Source of the DNA: Guyparkeria sp. WRN-7
Lineage (GTDB): Bacteria; Pseudomonadota; Gammaproteobacteria; Halothiobacillales; Halothiobacillaceae
Reading direction: 5' to 3'
Assembly: GCF_001641825.1 (NCBI RefSeq)
Contig: NZ_LRFH01000014.1
Coordinates: forward strand, 186,001-250,000
DNA: 64,000 nt
Part shown: positions 10,182-19,275 of the stretch, in pieces
Position numbering within the stretch: position 1 is the first letter of the stretch
Layout: each line of letters starts with the position of its first letter
The notes under the pieces: model-generated
Told to the model about the DNA's origin: nothing
The model's database searches: none
The model's input: the letters and a program-made list of their open reading frames with translations, nothing else
Made by a program: the position numbers and the translations under genes

Positions 10182-12371
10182 GTGGACGTGGACAGCGGCC
10201 AGACAGGAACGCCGACCGCCGCCCCGTCGGCCGAGTCGCACCTGACCGACGTCTTTTTCGCGCCCCTGGCGCAGCATCTTGCCGAGTATCTCGACTCGGC
10301 GGACATCGCCCGCATCCGAACGGCGTTCGAGTTCGGCGCCGAGGCCCACGCCGGCCAGACGCGCAAGAGCGGCGAGCCCTACATCAGTCACCCGATCGCG
10401 GTGGCGCACATCCTCGCCGACCTGCGCATGGACGAGGCCACCCTCGTGGCGGCCATCCTCCATGATGTCGTCGAGGACACCGACATCGCCCATGACCAGA
10501 TCGTGGCCGAGTTCGGCGACGAGGTCGCGCACCTGGTCGACGGCGTCTCGAAGCTGGCCCAGATCCGCTTCAAGTCCAAGGCCGAGGCGCAGGCGGCCAA
10601 CTTCCGCAAGATGATGATGGCGATGGTCGAGGATGTCCGCGTCATCCTGATCAAGCTCGCCGACCGCCTGCACAACATGCGCACTCTCGGGGTGATGCGT
10701 CCGGACAAGCGCCGTCGCATCGCGCGCGAGACGCTCGACATCTACACGCCGATCGCCAACCGCCTCGGCCTCAACGCCATCCGTCACGAGCTCGAGGATC
10801 TCGGCTTCGCCTCGCTCCACCCGCTGCGCCACCGCATCCTCAGCGAGGCGGTACGCCGCGCGCGCGGCAATCGCAAGGAAATCGTCGCCGGCATCCAGGA
10901 GCGCTTCGAACAGCGCTTCACCCACGAGAGCCTGACCGCCGACATCCTCGCCCGCGAGAAGCGGCCCTACTCGATCTACCGCAAGATGCAGTCGAAACGC
11001 CTCTCCTTCCGCGAGGTGTTCGACGTGTTCGCGGTGCGGGTGCTGGTCGAGTCGGTCGACGACTGCTACCGGGCGCTCGGTATCGTGCACAACCTCTACA
11101 AGCCGCTGCCCGGTCGCTTCAAGGACTACATCGCGATTCCCAAGGCGAACGGCTACCAGTCGCTGCACACCATCCTGTTCGGCCCGCACGGCATTCCGCT
11201 CGAGGTGCAGATCCGCACCCACGAGATGCACCAGTTCGCCGAGTCGGGGATCGCGGCTCACTGGCTCTACAAGGCGCAGGGCGACCACGGCTCGGTCACC
11301 CAGACGCGTGCTCGTGAATGGTTGCGCGACCTGCTGGAAATCCAGCAGAAGGCCGGCAACCCGCAGGAATTCCTCGAGTCGGTCAAGGTCGACCTGTTCC
11401 CGGACGAGGTCTACGTCTTCACGCCAATGGGCGAGATCATCGAGCTGCCTCGGCGTGCCACCGCGGTGGACTTCGCCTACGCGATCCACACCGACGTCGG
11501 CAACACCTGCGTGGCCTGCAAGATCGACCGGCGCTTCGCGCCGTTGTCCACGCCGCTGGAGTCTGGTCAGACCGTCGAGGTGATCACCGCGCCGGGGGCC
11601 GTGCCCAATCCGAGCTGGCTGTCGTTCGTGGTCACCGCGCGTGCCCGGGCGAACATCCGCGCCTACCTCAAGCACCTGCAGGATGCCGAGGCCATCCGCC
11701 TCGGCCACCGTCTGCTCTCCAAGGCGATGACCGCCGAGGGCTGCGACATCGAGGATCTCGACGAGAGCCGCGTCGACAAGCTCCTGCGTGAATACCACCA
11801 GGAAAGCTTCAACGACCTGCTGCGCGAGATCGGTCTCGGCAACCGCATGGCGCCGCTGGTGGTGCGCCTGCTCAAGGCCGAGGCGGGCAAGATCGAGCTG
11901 ACCGAGCCGGAAGGCGGTCTTCCGCCGGAGCAGGCGCCGGTGATCATCAGCGGCACGGAAGGGCTGGTGGTCAGCTTTGCCGGCTGCTGCCACCCGGTGC
12001 CGGGCGACTCGGTGGTCGGTTTCCTGAGTACCGGTCGCGGCATCGTCGTCCACCGCCAGGGCTGCCCCAACGCGGCCGATGCCGGCGAGCACCCCGAGCG
12101 CTGGCTGGCGGTCGACTGGGAGCAGCAGCCCTCCGGCGAGTACCAGTCGCAGATCAGCATCCACGCGAACAACGTGCGCGGGGGGCTGGCGCGGATTGCC
12201 GCGGCGGTCTCGGATGCCGGCTCGGACATCGACGACGTGCGCTTCGACGATCGCGACGTCAATCTCACCATCATCGACATCACCGTGCGCGTCACCGACC
12301 GGACGCATCTGGCCCGGGTGATGCGCTCGATCAAGCAACTGCGTGACGTGGTGCGCGTCTCGCGCCACTGA
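10182..12371 (+). CDS. spoT: bifunctional (p)ppGpp synthetase/hydrolase SpoT
   Basis: The 729-residue protein has a full Rel/SpoT layout. The N-terminal HD hydrolase domain carries SGEPYISHPIAVA, ILHDVVEDT and KLADRLHNMRTL. The synthetase domain carries REKRPYSIYRKMQSK and IAIPKANGYQSLHT. A TGS domain (VYVFTPMGEIIELPR) and a C-terminal region with an ACT domain follow. Hydrolase residues look intact, so it should both make and break (p)ppGpp. No ATG fits; GTG at 10182 (or 10188) is the best start, 19 bases after rpoZ. The rpoZ-spoT order matches other gammaproteobacteria. Confidence 0.94.
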   Translation: MDVDSGQTGTPTAAPSAESHLTDVFFAPLAQHLAEYLDSADIARIRTAFEFGAEAHAGQTRKSGEPYISHPIAVAHILADLRMDEATLVAAILHDVVEDTDIAHDQIVAEFGDEVAHLVDGVSKLAQIRFKSKAEAQAANFRKMMMAMVEDVRVILIKLADRLHNMRTLGVMRPDKRRRIARETLDIYTPIANRLGLNAIRHELEDLGFASLHPLRHRILSEAVRRARGNRKEIVAGIQERFEQRFTHESLTADILAREKRPYSIYRKMQSKRLSFREVFDVFAVRVLVESVDDCYRALGIVHNLYKPLPGRFKDYIAIPKANGYQSLHTILFGPHGIPLEVQIRTHEMHQFAESGIAAHWLYKAQGDHGSVTQTRAREWLRDLLEIQQKAGNPQEFLESVKVDLFPDEVYVFTPMGEIIELPRRATAVDFAYAIHTDVGNTCVACKIDRRFAPLSTPLESGQTVEVITAPGAVPNPSWLSFVVTARARANIRAYLKHLQDAEAIRLGHRLLSKAMTAEGCDIEDLDESRVDKLLREYHQESFNDLLREIGLGNRMAPLVVRLLKAEAGKIELTEPEGGLPPEQAPVIISGTEGLVVSFAGCCHPVPGDSVVGFLSTGRGIVVHRQGCPNAADAGEHPERWLAVDWEQQPSGEYQSQISIHANNVRGGLARIAAAVSDAGSDIDDVRFDDRDVNLTIIDITVRVTDRTHLARVMRSIKQLRDVVRVSRH

Positions 12372-12398
12372 TCATCGCCAACCCTTCGAGGAGTCAGC

Positions 12399-12788
12399 AT
12401 GAGCCGACGAGAAATCATCCACAGCGACGACGCCCCGGCCGCGATCGGTCCCTATTCGCAGGCCGTGCGCGTGGGCGACACCGTTTACCTCTCCGGTCAG
12501 ATCGCGCTCGATCCGGCCAGCATGACGCTGGTCGAGGGTGGCATCGAGGCACAGACCCGGCGCGTGTTCGACAACCTCACCGCCGTCTGCCGGGCCGCCG
12601 GTGGCGACCTGGCGGACGTGGTCAAGCTGCAGATCTACCTGCCGGATCTGTCGCACTTCGAGACCGTCAACGGCATCATGAAGGAATACCTCGACGAACC
12701 GTTCCCGGCGCGGGCGGCACTGGGTGTGCGCGCCCTGCCCAAGGGCGCCGAGGTCGAGATCGACGGCGTGATGGTCCTGCCGGACTGA
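12399..12788 (+). CDS. ridA: RidA family enamine/imine deaminase
   Basis: This 129-residue protein of the RidA/YjgF/TdcF family has the opening [20 protein letters not shown], the segment [19 protein letters not shown], and the terminal [19 protein letters not shown], including the conserved Arg. RidA hydrolyses reactive 2-aminoacrylate-type imines produced by PLP enzymes. It is the last gene of the rpoZ-spoT-ridA run, 27 bases after spoT, and is followed by a strong terminator. Confidence 0.94.
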   Translation: MSRREIIHSDDAPAAIGPYSQAVRVGDTVYLSGQIALDPASMTLVEGGIEAQTRRVFDNLTAVCRAAGGDLADVVKLQIYLPDLSHFETVNGIMKEYLDEPFPARAALGVRALPKGAEVEIDGVMVLPD

Positions 12789-12816
12789 TCCGGCCCCGCG
12801 CGACATCACCCGGCAC

Positions 12817-12855
12817 AAAAAAGGCCCGGCGGTAGCGACCGACCGGGCCTTTTTT
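12817..12855. terminator. bidirectional Rho-independent terminator
   Basis: A stem of AAAAAAGGCCCGG (12817-12829) pairs with CCGGGCCTTTTTT (12843-12855). The A- and T-runs allow termination in both directions. It lies between ridA and the convergent DUF481 gene and serves both. Confidence 0.93.
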
Positions 12856-12874
12856 GCGTTCGCGGGAGACGCCG

Positions 12875-13603
12875 TCAGTCGAAGTTGTAGACGATGTTGA
12901 CCGAGGTGTAGGTGTCGGTGTTCTCGGTGTCGGCCGGCACCTCGGTGTTGTGCTGGACCGTGTAGGAGAGCTTCATCGCCAGCGTTTCGGTCAGGGCGGA
13001 AGTCAGGCCGGTGACCGATTCGATCTCAGTGTTGTTCTCGCCGGCCAGCACGGTGACGTCCTGGTTGAACTTGGCGAAGTCGGAGAACTGGTACTCGAAG
13101 CCGCTGGCGAGACGCGCGATCAGCGTGGTGTTCCGCTCTCCGGCGTCGGTCTCGGACACGCGCACACCCGGACCGATCTCGGCGTCCCAGTAGCCCTTGT
13201 CGGAGATCCACAGCTTGCGACCATAACCGGCCGCCGCGCTGGCCTGGTAGTCGTAGGCCGAGAACTCGTCGCGCGTGCCGCGCAGCGCGCCGAACAGGTA
13301 GTCGCGCTCGGTCAGCGAGTAATCGCTCTCGAATTCGCTCAGGATGCGGTCGGCGGTGTCCTCGCCGTCCTCGCTTGCCTGCAGCGCCTCGAGGCGGAAT
13401 AGGTGCTTCCACGGCTCGCTCTCGTAACCGATCTTGAGCTTGCCGTTGAGGGTCGAGGAGTCGGTGTTGCCGGTGGTAATGGAGGCGCCGAACTCGGTCG
13501 AGCCGCTCCAGTTACCGTCACCCTCTTCCTCGGCGAGTACCGGCGAGGCAAACAGGGGGGAGAGGAGCAGCGGGCTTGCGACGAGCAGGGTTCTGGTCTT
13601 CAT
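12875..13603 (-). CDS. DUF481 family outer-membrane protein (YdiY-like)
   Basis: This 242-residue protein has a signal peptide (MKTRTLLVASPLLLSPLF, cleavage near VLA-EEE). The mature part alternates aromatic and polar residues as in a small beta-barrel: WSGSTEFGASITTGNTDSST, FRLEALQ, RDYLFGALRGTRDEFSAY, and a terminal Phe-Asp after NIVYN. This matches the DUF481/YdiY salt-induced outer-membrane family. Function is unknown. The start at 13603 was chosen because a signal peptide begins there and CGGAGT precedes it. An upstream extension would run through a terminator. Confidence 0.85.
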   Translation of the reverse strand: MKTRTLLVASPLLLSPLFASPVLAEEEGDGNWSGSTEFGASITTGNTDSSTLNGKLKIGYESEPWKHLFRLEALQASEDGEDTADRILSEFESDYSLTERDYLFGALRGTRDEFSAYDYQASAAAGYGRKLWISDKGYWDAEIGPGVRVSETDAGERNTTLIARLASGFEYQFSDFAKFNQDVTVLAGENNTEIESVTGLTSALTETLAMKLSYTVQHNTEVPADTENTDTYTSVNIVYNFD

Positions 13604-13715
13604 CGGGAAAACTCCGGTAGCAATGAAAGCGGACGGGACATGGCGGCACCGACGCCGTCGGATCGGTATCGCCCATCCCGGGTTCGATGCTTGAGTCGCC
13701 CGGCGGTTCAGGTAC

Positions 13716-13738
13716 AAAAATGCCCCGCGTGGGGGCAT
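13716..13738 (-). terminator. Rho-independent terminator, minus strand
   Basis: Read on the minus strand, ATGCCCC and GGGGCAT form a 7-bp stem with a 5-base loop, followed by five T residues. It probably ends transcription of bolA, ahead of the DUF481 gene. Confidence 0.75.
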
Positions 13739-13802
13739 GGGGTCTCGGCAGGCCGGGGGACAAAGGCGGGAAGACTAGACCGCCGTGACCCGGCTGTAAA
13801 CA

Positions 13803-13825
13803 AACCCGAGTGGAAAACTCGGGTT
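13803..13825 (-). terminator. probable first terminator of bolA
   Basis: An 8-bp stem (AACCCGAG/CTCGGGTT) with a 7-base loop begins 13 bases after the bolA stop and is followed on the minus strand by TGTTTAC. The T-run is weak, and the second hairpin at 13716-13738 may act as a backup. Confidence 0.55.
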
Positions 13826-13837
13826 AGCGGGCGGGCG

Positions 13838-14146
13838 TCAGTGCCCGCCGCCGCGGCAGGGGGGCGAGGCCGGTGCGTCCTGGCGCTCGGCCCATTCCGC
13901 GGGGGTGTAGGTGTGCAGGGCCAGCGCGTGCATGCCCTGCTCGAAGGCCGACTTGAGCGGGTCCTGTGTCAGGCGATGACGCTTGATCAGCATCTGCCCC
14001 TCGAAGCGATCGCTGACCACCACGACCCGGAAATGGCTCTCGACCCGGTCGCCGGCATGCTGGCCGGACTCGTCGGTGATCTCGAGATGGGTCGGGGCGA
14101 GCGCGTCCCGCAGCGTCTCCTCGATCCATTGCGCGCGTGTGGTCAT
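13838..14146 (-). CDS. bolA: BolA family protein
   Basis: This 102-residue protein contains the class II KH-like BolA fold with DESGQHAGDRVESHFRVVVVS, and the conserved helix and His/Cys region HRLTQDPLKSAFEQGMHALALHTYTPAEW. BolA proteins work with monothiol glutaredoxins on Fe-S delivery and influence cell shape and biofilm genes. The C-terminal tail CRGGGH is Cys/His-containing and could add a metal ligand. It lies 31 bases downstream of a GGDEF-EAL gene on the same strand and is probably co-transcribed with it. Confidence 0.92.
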   Translation of the reverse strand: MTTRAQWIEETLRDALAPTHLEITDESGQHAGDRVESHFRVVVVSDRFEGQMLIKRHRLTQDPLKSAFEQGMHALALHTYTPAEWAERQDAPASPPCRGGGH

Positions 14147-14177
14147 GTCATGCCTCGTGTCGGGATGGGTGGTCGGG

Positions 14178-16184
14178 TCACAGCAGGCGTACGCCCAGCA
14201 GCGGGCGGATGGCCTCGGGCGGCGTCGGTCGACCGATCAGGTAACCCTGGAACGAGTGGCAGCCGAGCGAGTCGAGCAGGTCGCGCTGCTCGGCGGTCTC
14301 GACCCCCTCGGCGATGATCTCCAGCGACAGGGCGTTCCCCATCGCGATGATCGCCTTGACGATCTCCAAGTCGTTGCGGTCGCCGAGGATATCGCGGACG
14401 AAGCCCTGGTCGATCTTCAACCGGTCGAAGGAAAACCGCTTGAGGTAGCTCAGCGAGGAATAGCCGGTGCCGAAGTCGTCCAGCGCCAGACGCACGCCCA
14501 GCTCCCGGACCGCGCTCAGCATGGTGGCCGCCTGCTCCGGGTCATGGACCAGCGCGGTCTCGGTCAGTTCCAGCTCCAGCAGTTCGGGGGACAGCCCCGA
14601 GATCTCCAGTGCCCGGGCGACCCGGTCGGCGAAGCACGGGGCGTGCAGCTGCACGCTGGAGACGTTGACCGACACGGTGATCGGTTCACCGGTCTCGCGT
14701 CCCCAGCGTGCGGCCTGGCAGGCCGATTCGGTCAACACCCAGCCGCCGACCTCGACGATCAGTCCCGACTGCTCGAGGAAGGGGATGAAATCCTGCGGGC
14801 CGCATTGCAGCTGCGGGTCCGGCGCGTCCCAGCGCAGCAGGGCCTCGACGCCGGTCACGGCGAGACCGAGGGCATCCTGCTGGATCTGGTAGACGAGGTG
14901 GAAGCGGTCGTTCTCGAGGCTGTCGCGCAGCGCGCCGATCATCGCCGAGCGCCAGATCTGCCGTTCGGACAGCCGCGGGCTGAATTCGGCCAGCGGTTCG
15001 CGCTCGTTCTTCTTCGCCTCGAACAACGCCGAATCGGCCTGGCTGAGCAGCTGGGAGATGTGGCGGCTGTGCGTCGGCCAGTAGGCAATGCCGCCGCTGG
15101 CGGTCATGTTGAAGTGGCCGCTCTCGAGTTCGAACGAGCGCCGCGTCAGTTCGCGCAGCTCGCGGCCCAGGACCGGCAGCCCGTCCTGCGGCTCGAGGTC
15201 GCCGGCGAGGATGGCGAACTCGTCGCCGGCCAGTCGCGCCACCAGCCAGTCCTGCCGTGCGCCGAGCTCGCGCAGGCGGTCGGCCATCTGGCGGATGACC
15301 CGGTCGCCCTCGTCGTGGCCGTGACACTCGTTGAGGGTGCGAAAGCGGTCGAGGTCCAGTACCACCACGGCGGCGTGGCGATGGGAGCGGCCGAACTCGT
15401 CGAGACGTCGCTGCGCCTCGATCTGGAAGAAACGGCGGTTGTAGAGATGGGTCAGCTCGTCGTGGATCGCCAGGTCCTCGTACTCCGCCTGGGTCCGCAG
15501 CTGGGTGGTGATGTCGCGGGCGATCACGATCAGCGCGTGACGCTTGCCGTCGGCGTCGAAGATCGGCTGCTTGAGTGTCTCGAACACCTGCTCGTCGTCT
15601 TGGGGGGAGGCGACGACCTCGGTCTCGTTGTGTAGTTCACCGGCCTTCCAGGCCCGCTGATCGGACTGGGCGCAGTGATAGAAGGCGTCGCGGAAGACCG
15701 GTTCGGTCAGTTCCGCCAGGGCGTCGTCGTTGCGACCCCACCAGGGCAGGCCCTCGAGGCGGAACAGCTCGAGGGCGGCGCGGTTGGCCAGCAGCCAGCG
15801 GCCCTCGGCATCCTTGATGATGATCACGTCGGGACTGGCGTCGATCAGGACGCGGATCAGCCGCTCGTTCTCCGCCAGCTGGGCCTCGGCGCGCTGCTCG
15901 CCGGTCACGTCCTGCAGCAGGTGCAGTTCGTGCAATCCGGCATCGGGATCGGGGTGCTTGCCAAGCGGCTGGTGACGGTAGACGCGCTCGGTGCTCGCAT
16001 GGCTGACCAGACGGGGCGGCGATTCGGTGTCGGCGCCCTCCAGAAGGCTCTCCAGCGGGCCACCCTGCTGTATCGAGCGGGCCGCGCGGTTGATCAGCTG
16101 CAACCGGCCTTCGGGATCACGACCGATCAACGGGTCGGGCAATTCCTCGAGCCAGTGGGTGATGTCGTGATGGAGGTCCTTCAT
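14178..16184 (-). CDS. PAS-PAS-GGDEF-EAL c-di-GMP protein
   Basis: The 668-residue soluble protein has two PAS regions (around DPEGRLQLINRAARS and VIIIKDAEGRWLLANRA). A GGDEF domain follows with AGDEF at residues 319-323, and then an EAL domain with EAL at 447-449. The first GGDEF glycine is alanine and no RxxD inhibitory site precedes it. The EAL motifs are complete (LRW, LDDFGTGYSSLSYLK, KIDQGFV, AEGVET). It is therefore probably mainly a phosphodiesterase with a regulatory or weak cyclase domain. No membrane segment is seen. The start at 16184 follows a GAGGA site, 22 bases after the upstream PfkB-Rieske gene. Confidence 0.92.
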   Translation of the reverse strand: MKDLHHDITHWLEELPDPLIGRDPEGRLQLINRAARSIQQGGPLESLLEGADTESPPRLVSHASTERVYRHQPLGKHPDPDAGLHELHLLQDVTGEQRAEAQLAENERLIRVLIDASPDVIIIKDAEGRWLLANRAALELFRLEGLPWWGRNDDALAELTEPVFRDAFYHCAQSDQRAWKAGELHNETEVVASPQDDEQVFETLKQPIFDADGKRHALIVIARDITTQLRTQAEYEDLAIHDELTHLYNRRFFQIEAQRRLDEFGRSHRHAAVVVLDLDRFRTLNECHGHDEGDRVIRQMADRLRELGARQDWLVARLAGDEFAILAGDLEPQDGLPVLGRELRELTRRSFELESGHFNMTASGGIAYWPTHSRHISQLLSQADSALFEAKKNEREPLAEFSPRLSERQIWRSAMIGALRDSLENDRFHLVYQIQQDALGLAVTGVEALLRWDAPDPQLQCGPQDFIPFLEQSGLIVEVGGWVLTESACQAARWGRETGEPITVSVNVSSVQLHAPCFADRVARALEISGLSPELLELELTETALVHDPEQAATMLSAVRELGVRLALDDFGTGYSSLSYLKRFSFDRLKIDQGFVRDILGDRNDLEIVKAIIAMGNALSLEIIAEGVETAEQRDLLDSLGCHSFQGYLIGRPTPPEAIRPLLGVRLL

Positions 16185-16206
16185 CCGATTCTCGATGTCC
16201 TCAGCG

Positions 16207-17433
16207 CTACCGGTCGGCCAGGTAGAGGCGGTTGTCGATCCGTTCCAGCTCGACCGGTTCGAGCCGTTGTCCTTCGCAGGGGCCGGCAGTGCACAGGCCG
16301 TCCTCCAGACGGAAATAGGCCTGATGGACATTGCAGCGCAGCTGGCGCTCCCCCTCGTGGGTCTCGAGGAAATCGTGCCGTTCGCGCGACAGCGGCGAGC
16401 CGTTGTGCGGGCAGACGTTGCGCCAGGCGCAGACCCGCTCGCCCTCGCGGGTCACGATCAGCGGGGCCGGTCCCTTGGCGCGTCCGCCGGGCCAGACACC
16501 GAGGGCATCGACGTCCTCCAGGTCCTCCAGCCGGCACAGCAGCCGCGGGTCGGCCGCCGGATCGTCGGGGCCCAGCCCCGCCAGCCCGGCCTGCGTCAGC
16601 TTGCGCTCGACCAGCCGCGCGGCGAATTCCAGCGATTCCAGCGAGCTCGATCCGCGCGAACGGGCGTGGATGAACCCGGCGATCAGCGTATCACCGGCGG
16701 CAATGCTGTCCACTACCGTATCGACCGCCCGGGCAGCAACATGAGCGGCCTCGGCCTGATCGGGCAACGACAGCCACGCCCCCGCGCTGCCCCAGCCAAG
16801 CACCAGGATCGCCTGCGGTGCCCAGCCGCGGGCCTCGCCGAGGAAGGCCTCCGGGTCGTCGAAGCCGCGCCCCTGGGCGAATGCCTTTGAGAAGAAGATC
16901 ACGTCGGGGAACGACCACAACTGGTCGAGGTGCTCGCGGTCCTTTTCCACCTCGAGCGAGATCGGCTGGTCGGTGACCTGCGCGCGGACCAGCGCCAGCA
17001 TGGCGGCGGTCTCGTCGCAGGCGCGCGCTTCGAAGTGCAGCCAGTCGTAGCGCGACGGATCGATCGCCATGAACGATCCCAGGTCGAACTCGGGCAGATC
17101 GCGGTAGTGCACGATGGTGCGGCTGCCGGTGGCCCGGTTGGCGGTGATGTAGGAGGTGGGCGCGTGCCCCTCGACGTGGCGGGCATGACGGGTGTCGACG
17201 CCGTAGCGGTCCATCAGCTCGGCAATGCGCCGGCCGTCGGGGTCGTCGGCCAGCACGCCGGCGAAGTCGCAGGGATGACCGAACTGGCGCAGCACCCGCA
17301 GACTGTTGGCGACGTTGCCGCCCAGCTCGACCCGCTGCGAGAGCGCGCGCTGCTCGCTGTCCTCCTCGGGGTAGTGCTCGAGTTCGTTGATGATGTCCAG
17401 CGTGGCGATGCCAACGCCCAGTACGTTCGTCAT
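16207..17433 (-). CDS. PfkB (ketohexokinase-like) kinase fused to a Rieske [2Fe-2S] domain
   Basis: This single 408-residue frame combines two domains. Residues 1-300 form a PfkB sugar kinase with the N-terminal substrate motif ELGGNVANSLRVLRQFG and the ATP/anion-hole motif DSIAAGDTLIAG (catalytic Asp248); GAGD is changed to AAGD. Residues 300-408 form a Rieske-like domain with ligands Cys341 and His343 (CPHNGSPL) and Cys367 and His370 (CNVHQAYF). The frame is continuous, with no stop or shift between the halves. It overlaps the upstream phosphoesterase by an ATGA junction and precedes the c-di-GMP protein. The substrate is unknown; cytoplasmic, since no signal is present. Confidence 0.9.
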   Translation of the reverse strand: MTNVLGVGIATLDIINELEHYPEEDSEQRALSQRVELGGNVANSLRVLRQFGHPCDFAGVLADDPDGRRIAELMDRYGVDTRHARHVEGHAPTSYITANRATGSRTIVHYRDLPEFDLGSFMAIDPSRYDWLHFEARACDETAAMLALVRAQVTDQPISLEVEKDREHLDQLWSFPDVIFFSKAFAQGRGFDDPEAFLGEARGWAPQAILVLGWGSAGAWLSLPDQAEAAHVAARAVDTVVDSIAAGDTLIAGFIHARSRGSSSLESLEFAARLVERKLTQAGLAGLGPDDPAADPRLLCRLEDLEDVDALGVWPGGRAKGPAPLIVTREGERVCAWRNVCPHNGSPLSRERHDFLETHEGERQLRCNVHQAYFRLEDGLCTAGPCEGQRLEPVELERIDNRLYLADR

Positions 17434-18032
17434 GGCCGCCCTTCGGAATGTCGGTTGGCCGAAGTGTACGTGTCCCGCGAGCCCTTGGGGAGGGTGATCG
17501 GCTCGACATGCCAGTCGTCCCGGGTGGCGACCAGCTGCAGGAATCCCGAGCCGCCGTAGGCGCGCTGGCGTCCGGCGGCACCCGGGTTGAGCACCCAGGG
17601 TGTCTCGTCGGTGTCGATGACGCGGCGGTGGGTATGGCCGTAGACGATCGCCCGCGCCTCGGGGTGTCGGCGGCGCAGGCGTTCATGGCGGGTGCGGGCC
17701 GGGTTGACCCGGTGGCCGTGCTCGACCACGAGCAGCCCGCCCGGCAGCGCGATCTCGGCCTGTTCGGGCAGCGACTCGAGCAGGCCGTCGTAACCGCCGG
17801 GCCATTGTGACGGGGTGTCGTTGTTGCCCCGCACCACGACCACGTGGCCCGAGCGCGGAATGAGCTGGCGCAGCTCGCCGGGGTCGAGCAGGTCGCCGGC
17901 GTGGACGATCACGTCGCACTCGGCTAGCAAAGGCAGCAGATCGCAGACCAGCGTGCCGTGCGTGTCGCTGATCAGTCCGAGCGTGACTTGCTCGCTGTCA
18001 CTGAGATCCATCCCGGTCTTCCGAACAGCCAC
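17430..18032 (-). CDS. YfcE/MJ0936-type metallophosphoesterase
   Basis: This 200-residue calcineurin-like phosphoesterase has all metal-ligand motifs: SDTHG, HAGDLLD, GNND, EHGHRV and YGHTHR. Family members hydrolyse phosphodiesters such as cAMP analogues or small phosphate monoesters; the natural substrate is unknown. The GTG at 18032 is favoured because GAGGAGGG stands six bases upstream. ATG at 18011 is an alternative with a weaker site. The 5' end overlaps the permease gene by 35 bases, and the 3' end overlaps the PfkB-Rieske gene by four bases, so the three are coupled. Confidence 0.88.
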   Translation of the reverse strand: MAVRKTGMDLSDSEQVTLGLISDTHGTLVCDLLPLLAECDVIVHAGDLLDPGELRQLIPRSGHVVVVRGNNDTPSQWPGGYDGLLESLPEQAEIALPGGLLVVEHGHRVNPARTRHERLRRRHPEARAIVYGHTHRRVIDTDETPWVLNPGAAGRQRAYGGSGFLQLVATRDDWHVEPITLPKGSRDTYTSANRHSEGRP

Positions 18033-19179
18033 AGGCTCCCTCCTCTGGCGTCTGGTTTTTCCGATGCCGGCGCCAGTAGGCGGACAGCGTCGCGATCACG
18101 AGCACCGTCAGTGCTCCCATGGCCAGCCAGTCGCCCGCCATGGCGTGACCGGCCGGTGCCGATTCCGGCAGCGCCCAGTCGAACTGACGCCACAGGAGAT
18201 CGAGCGTGATGCCGGCGATCAGGGCGCTGGCGATCACGCTGGCGAGATACAGGCCGATCCGCCGCGTGCCGAAGTGCTGCCTGAGGATGCCGAGCGTGCC
18301 GATGTTGGTCGCCGGGCCGGCCAGCAGGAACACCAGCGCCGCGCCCGGCGACATGCCCGCCACCAGAAGACCGGCGGCGATCGGTGTCGAGGCGGTCGCG
18401 CAGACGTACATCGGCACGCCGATCACCGCCATCAGCAGGTAGCTGCCCACGATGCCCCAGGGCTGGTCGAAGAACCCCTCCGGGATCAGCACCACGGCGG
18501 TGGCGGCGATCGCCAGACCGAAGACCATCCACGGCACGATATCGATCAGCACCTGGCCGAAGGCGTAGTTGAAGCCGTGGGCGAGTCGTTCGCCGGTGCG
18601 CGGTACGGCCGGCGCCTCGCTGCCGCAGCAGTCGCCGCTCGTCTCGTCCGGTTTGGTCTCGCAGCAGCCTTCGCTCGCCTGGGCGGGGGTCGACTCGCAG
18701 CAGCTGGTCGATGTCTCGCCGCTACAGCAACTGTCGCCGCTGGCGTCGCTCGATACGGTGCCGGCGGCCGGGGTCGTGCCGCCGAAGCGGCCGCTGACCA
18801 GGCCGGTGGCGATCGCGCCGATGATCGCGGCGATCGGCCGGGCGATGGCGTAGACCGGGCCGAGCAGGCCGTAGCTGACGCTGATCGAGTCCGGTCCGGT
18901 TTCCGGGGTGGCGACGAGGAAGGCCATCGAGGGGGCATTGCCGGCACCCGCCGAGCGCAGGCCGAGTACCGCCGGCACCACGCCGCAGGAGCACAGCGGC
19001 AGCGGCGCGCCGATCAGCGAGGCGCGCACCACCGCACCGGTCGATTCGCCCGAGAGGTAGCGGGCGATCGCCAGGCGGTCGGAGAACGCCTTGATCAGCG
19101 CGGCGATCACCAGCCCCAGCAGCAGCCAGGGGGCGGCCTCCAGTGTCAGGAACCACAGCTCGTTGAGCCATTGCATCAT
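17998..19179 (-). CDS. SO_0444-type (DUF318) metal efflux permease
   Basis: This 393-residue inner-membrane permease has two halves of four or so membrane segments. Family signatures are LIGAPLPLCSCGVVPA, FLVATPETGPDS, MYVCATASTPIAAGLL and LLAGPATNIGTLG. Between the halves (about residues 140-190) lies a cytoplasmic linker with repeated Cys pairs (SCCSGE, SCCES, GCCET, DCCGS). The C-terminus adds ACGCSE. The Cys pairs suggest binding of soft metals such as copper, zinc or arsenic. The family is proposed to export Cu or Zn; this is known from relatives, not shown here. It heads a three-gene overlapping run. Confidence 0.87.
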   Translation of the reverse strand: MMQWLNELWFLTLEAAPWLLLGLVIAALIKAFSDRLAIARYLSGESTGAVVRASLIGAPLPLCSCGVVPAVLGLRSAGAGNAPSMAFLVATPETGPDSISVSYGLLGPVYAIARPIAAIIGAIATGLVSGRFGGTTPAAGTVSSDASGDSCCSGETSTSCCESTPAQASEGCCETKPDETSGDCCGSEAPAVPRTGERLAHGFNYAFGQVLIDIVPWMVFGLAIAATAVVLIPEGFFDQPWGIVGSYLLMAVIGVPMYVCATASTPIAAGLLVAGMSPGAALVFLLAGPATNIGTLGILRQHFGTRRIGLYLASVIASALIAGITLDLLWRQFDWALPESAPAGHAMAGDWLAMGALTVLVIATLSAYWRRHRKNQTPEEGACGCSEDRDGSQ

Positions 19180-19275
19180 CGTCGATCTCCGCTTGTGTCA
19201 CCCGGCCCAAGTTCGATCCGGCGGCAATAGAACCCAGTGTCGCACAAATGCGACAATCTGCCTTCGGACAAGGGC

